A DNA stretch of 44,727 nucleotides, taken from positions 1 through 44,727 of the forward strand of contig JANWIY010000056.1 in NCBI GenBank assembly GCA_025449645.1. Reading direction: 5' to 3'. Shown piece after piece: positions 42,616 to 44,727 of the stretch. Every line of letters starts with the position of its first letter. The first letter of the stretch is position 1. Source of the DNA: Chitinophagaceae bacterium. GTDB lineage: Bacteria; Bacteroidota; Bacteroidia; Chitinophagales; Chitinophagaceae. The notes beneath the pieces are model-generated. The model did not search any database. It was given only the letters and a program-made list of their open reading frames with translations, and was not told the origin of the DNA. A program made the position numbers and the translations under genes.

Positions 42616-43080
42616 ATGAAAAAGATCCTTGTGATCGCCGCTTTGCTCGGGCTGACCTTCGCCTGTTCCAATAACCGTTCAGAAAAGAAGGAAAACCCGG
42701 AGGGCGATCAGGCTGCCATTGTTGATTCTGCTTCTTCCCCGGCTGAAGGCGTTGGCAAGTTCAAACATATTGATCTGGCAGCAAACCTGGATAAAAAAAT
42801 GGCTGATGGAGGCAAAACCATCTACGACCTGAAATGTTCCGGCTGTCATAAACTTACCACCGAAAAACTGGTAGGCCCGGGCTGGAAAGGGGTTACACAA
42901 AGAAGAAAACCCGAATGGATCATGAACTTCGTGACTAATACTGATGAAATGCTGAACAAAGATACTTCCGCCCAGGCGATGCTGGAAATATGCATGGTTA
43001 AAATGCCCAACCAGAACCTCTCGGATGAGGATGCCCGTAAGATGCTTGAATTCATGCGGGAAAACGATGGCATAAAATAA
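42616..43080 (+). CDS. Monoheme cytochrome c lipoprotein, electron donor to NosZ
   Basis: A 154-aa protein from ATG 42616 with a lipobox (GLTFAC, C17). The single heme site is CSGCH (C74-C77-H78), and the likely axial methionine is M130 in VKMPNQNLS. Clade II nos clusters of Bacteroidota commonly begin with such a small cytochrome directly before nosZ, and here the gap is 23 nt. It likely carries electrons from the quinol branch to nitrous oxide reductase. Confidence 0.9.
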   Translation: MKKILVIAALLGLTFACSNNRSEKKENPEGDQAAIVDSASSPAEGVGKFKHIDLAANLDKKMADGGKTIYDLKCSGCHKLTTEKLVGPGWKGVTQRRKPEWIMNFVTNTDEMLNKDTSAQAMLEICMVKMPNQNLSDEDARKMLEFMRENDGIK

Positions 43081-43103
43081 TAAAACTTAAATACAATTTA
43101 ATT

Positions 43104-44727
43104 ATGAAATCAGCTCACCAGCTTCTGGTATTGGCTGCAGGGATAACTGCGCTCTTATCCTTCAGCGCCTGCAGGCCAAAAAATGCAGCAACGGTAGTCT
43201 CTGCGGATGCGGCATCGAAAGTTTATGTGGCCCCCGGTAAATATGACGAGTTCTACAATTTTGTCTCCGGCGGGTTCAACGGTCAGGTAACGGTTTACGG
43301 AATACCTTCCGGCAGGGTTCTGAAAATTATTCCGGTGTTCTCCGTGTTTCCCGAAAACGGCTATGGCTATAGCGAAGAAACCAAACCCATGCTGAATACA
43401 ACGCATGGTTTTGTACCCTGGGACGACCAGCATCACCTGGAACTTTCCCAAACCAATGGAATAGCCGATGGACGCTGGTTGTTTGCAAATGCAAACAACA
43501 CACCGCGCGTGGCGAGGATTAACCTATCCACTTTCAGAACTGACGAAATACTTGAACTACCGAACAGCGCGGGCAATCACTCTTCTCCTTTCATTACGGA
43601 AAATACAGAATATGTGGTGGCAGGCACACGCTTCAGCGTTCCCATGGGAAATAACCTGGATGTGCCCATTAGTTCCTATAAAGAAAATTTTCACGGAACC
43701 GTCAGTTTCATCAGTATTGATCCTAAAACCGGTCGCATGAGCATCTCTTTTCAAATCATGCTGCCGCCCGTTGATTTCGACCTCAGCCATGCGGGGAAGG
43801 GTCCATCGCACGACTGGTTCTTTTTCTCATGTTATAATACAGAACAGGCACATACCCTGCTTGAAGTAAACGCTTCCCAACGGGACAAGGATTTTATTAT
43901 GGCGGTGAACTGGAAAAAAGCAGAAGAATATATCAGGCAGGGTAAGGGTGTGAAAACGAAAGCCGCATATATCCATAATATATACAATGAAAAAACCCAA
44001 ACGGCCAGCAGCACCATTGAAAATGATGTGCTGATGCTGGATCCGAAAGTACTTAAAGATTTCATTTACTTTATTCCCTGCCCCAAATCTCCCCACGGTT
44101 GCGATGTTGATCCCACCGGAGAATATATTGTAGGAAGCGGCAAACTGGCTGCGCTGATCCCTGTGTTTTCCTTCAGTAAAATAATAAAAGCGATAGCAGA
44201 TAAAAATTATGAAGGTGATTATAATGGTATCCCCGTGATTAAATATGAAGCAGCCCTGTATGGTGAAGTAAAGAAACCAGGCCTCGGACCGCTTCACACC
44301 GAATTTGACAGCCGGGGTAACGCATATACCTCATTCTTCGTTTCCTCTGAAGTGGTGAAATGGAGACTAAAAGACCTGAAAGTGCTGGACCGGGCGCCTA
44401 CTTATTATTCGGTAGGTCATTTAAGCATTCCTGGTGGCGATACCCGGAAGCCTTCCGATAAATATCTGATTGCGTATAATAAAATTACCAAGGACCGGTA
44501 CCTTCCTACAGGCCCCGAACTGGCGCAAAGCGCCCAGCTGTATGACATTTCCGGAGACAAGATGCAATTGCTGCTCGATTTTCCTACCATTGGTGAACCG
44601 CACTATGCACAGGCGATAGCAGCAGACCTGATCCGTCAGCAATCCGTGAAATTTTTCAAAATTGAAGACAACCAAAATCCTTATGCCACCAAAGGTGAAA
44701 AAGAAGCTAAAGTAGTGCGGCAGGGAA
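43104..44727 (+). CDS. nosZ: Nitrous oxide reductase, clade II type, truncated by the window edge
   Basis: The frame stays open from ATG 43104 to the last base, 541 codons. The start has a Sec/lipoprotein signal (LLSFSAC, C23), not a twin-arginine one, which is the clade II (Sec-type) arrangement. CuZ-site histidine segments of the seven-bladed propeller are visible: PWDDQHHLEL (H110/H111), LSHAGKGPSHDWFFFSCYNT, FIPCPKSPHGCDVDPTGEY, GPLHTEFDSRGNAY and TIGEPHYAQA. The C-terminal CuA domain lies beyond the window. It reduces N2O to N2 and is fed by the upstream cytochrome c. Confidence 0.95.
   Translation, partial: MKSAHQLLVLAAGITALLSFSACRPKNAATVVSADAASKVYVAPGKYDEFYNFVSGGFNGQVTVYGIPSGRVLKIIPVFSVFPENGYGYSEETKPMLNTTHGFVPWDDQHHLELSQTNGIADGRWLFANANNTPRVARINLSTFRTDEILELPNSAGNHSSPFITENTEYVVAGTRFSVPMGNNLDVPISSYKENFHGTVSFISIDPKTGRMSISFQIMLPPVDFDLSHAGKGPSHDWFFFSCYNTEQAHTLLEVNASQRDKDFIMAVNWKKAEEYIRQGKGVKTKAAYIHNIYNEKTQTASSTIENDVLMLDPKVLKDFIYFIPCPKSPHGCDVDPTGEYIVGSGKLAALIPVFSFSKIIKAIADKNYEGDYNGIPVIKYEAALYGEVKKPGLGPLHTEFDSRGNAYTSFFVSSEVVKWRLKDLKVLDRAPTYYSVGHLSIPGGDTRKPSDKYLIAYNKITKDRYLPTGPELAQSAQLYDISGDKMQLLLDFPTIGEPHYAQAIAADLIRQQSVKFFKIEDNQNPYATKGEKEAKVVRQG

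Noticed and set aside
43827-44297. 156-codon minus-strand frame
   Set aside because: It is antisense to nosZ, which stays open in its own frame to the end of the window.
1-44727. CRISPR array, rRNA, complete tRNA genes or insertion sequences
   Set aside because: I looked for regularly spaced repeats, tRNA T-loop/acceptor pairs and transposase motifs. Only the tmRNA and the acceptor-like relic at 37632 came up.

Overview
The window reads as chromosomal DNA of a member of the Bacteroidota, most likely the Chitinophagaceae or a close relative. The evidence is near-absent Shine-Dalgarno sequences, promoters of the TTTG-N19/20-TAnnTTTG type, LytTR two-component genes, an integrase of the Bacteroidota transposon type, a HYC/CC/PP-type small protein, and clade-II-style nosZ preceded by a small cytochrome c. 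No species can be named from sequence alone.

Layout. (1) 1-4160, minus strand: a LytTR response regulator with its LytS-type kinase, then an overlapping 2-dehydro-3-deoxy-6-phosphogalactonate aldolase / 2-dehydro-3-deoxygalactonokinase pair for D-galactonate use. (2) 4162-4530: tmRNA (ssrA), encoding the tag GNTQYAMAA. (3) 4510-11975: a mobile element of about 7.4 kb integrated in the 3' end of ssrA and bounded by 28-nt direct repeats. Its integrase carries an in-frame stop and its relaxase an internal deletion, so it looks immobilised. Its cargo is a 422-aa unknown protein, a HigB/HigA pair, a DUF416 protein, a DUF2971 protein and an Imm32-like protein. (4) 11948-12290: directly behind the right repeat lies a second, diverged copy of the element's left end, with terminator, inverted repeat, palindromic leader and the first codons of another integrase. 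Elements have therefore been stacked at ssrA. (5) 12302-16660: an ArsR-family regulator with four SRPBCC-domain genes, one fused to a YCII domain. Both flanking promoters carry the same paired GTAAC-N6-GTTAC palindromes, and decayed genes lie between them. (6) 16995-37576, minus strand: envelope and metal genes. These are a PepSY-like protein, an RND drug-type efflux operon with a methyltransferase, and a Cus-type heavy-metal efflux operon (CusA split in two ORFs, CusC, two CusB-like adaptors, an ArsP-like permease). Further upstream are small metal-binding proteins, an MgtA-type P-ATPase and a VIT/CCC1 transporter. (7) 37632-37760: a relic with the same layout as the ssrA junctions, possibly an old island boundary. 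(8) 38050-44727: a low-oxygen and denitrification cluster with a tandem universal stress protein, zinc alcohol dehydrogenase, lipoprotein copper nitrite reductase NirK, a heme-copper-like membrane protein of unknown role, cytochrome c and NosZ (running off the right edge). TGA-N6-TCA boxes lie upstream of two of these units.

The least described parts are the stacked ssrA integration with co-varying inverted repeats, the ArsR/SRPBCC regulon with duplicated operators, the two-piece CusA, and the His-bearing membrane protein between nirK and nosZ. All family assignments were made by eye from motifs; no database search was run.
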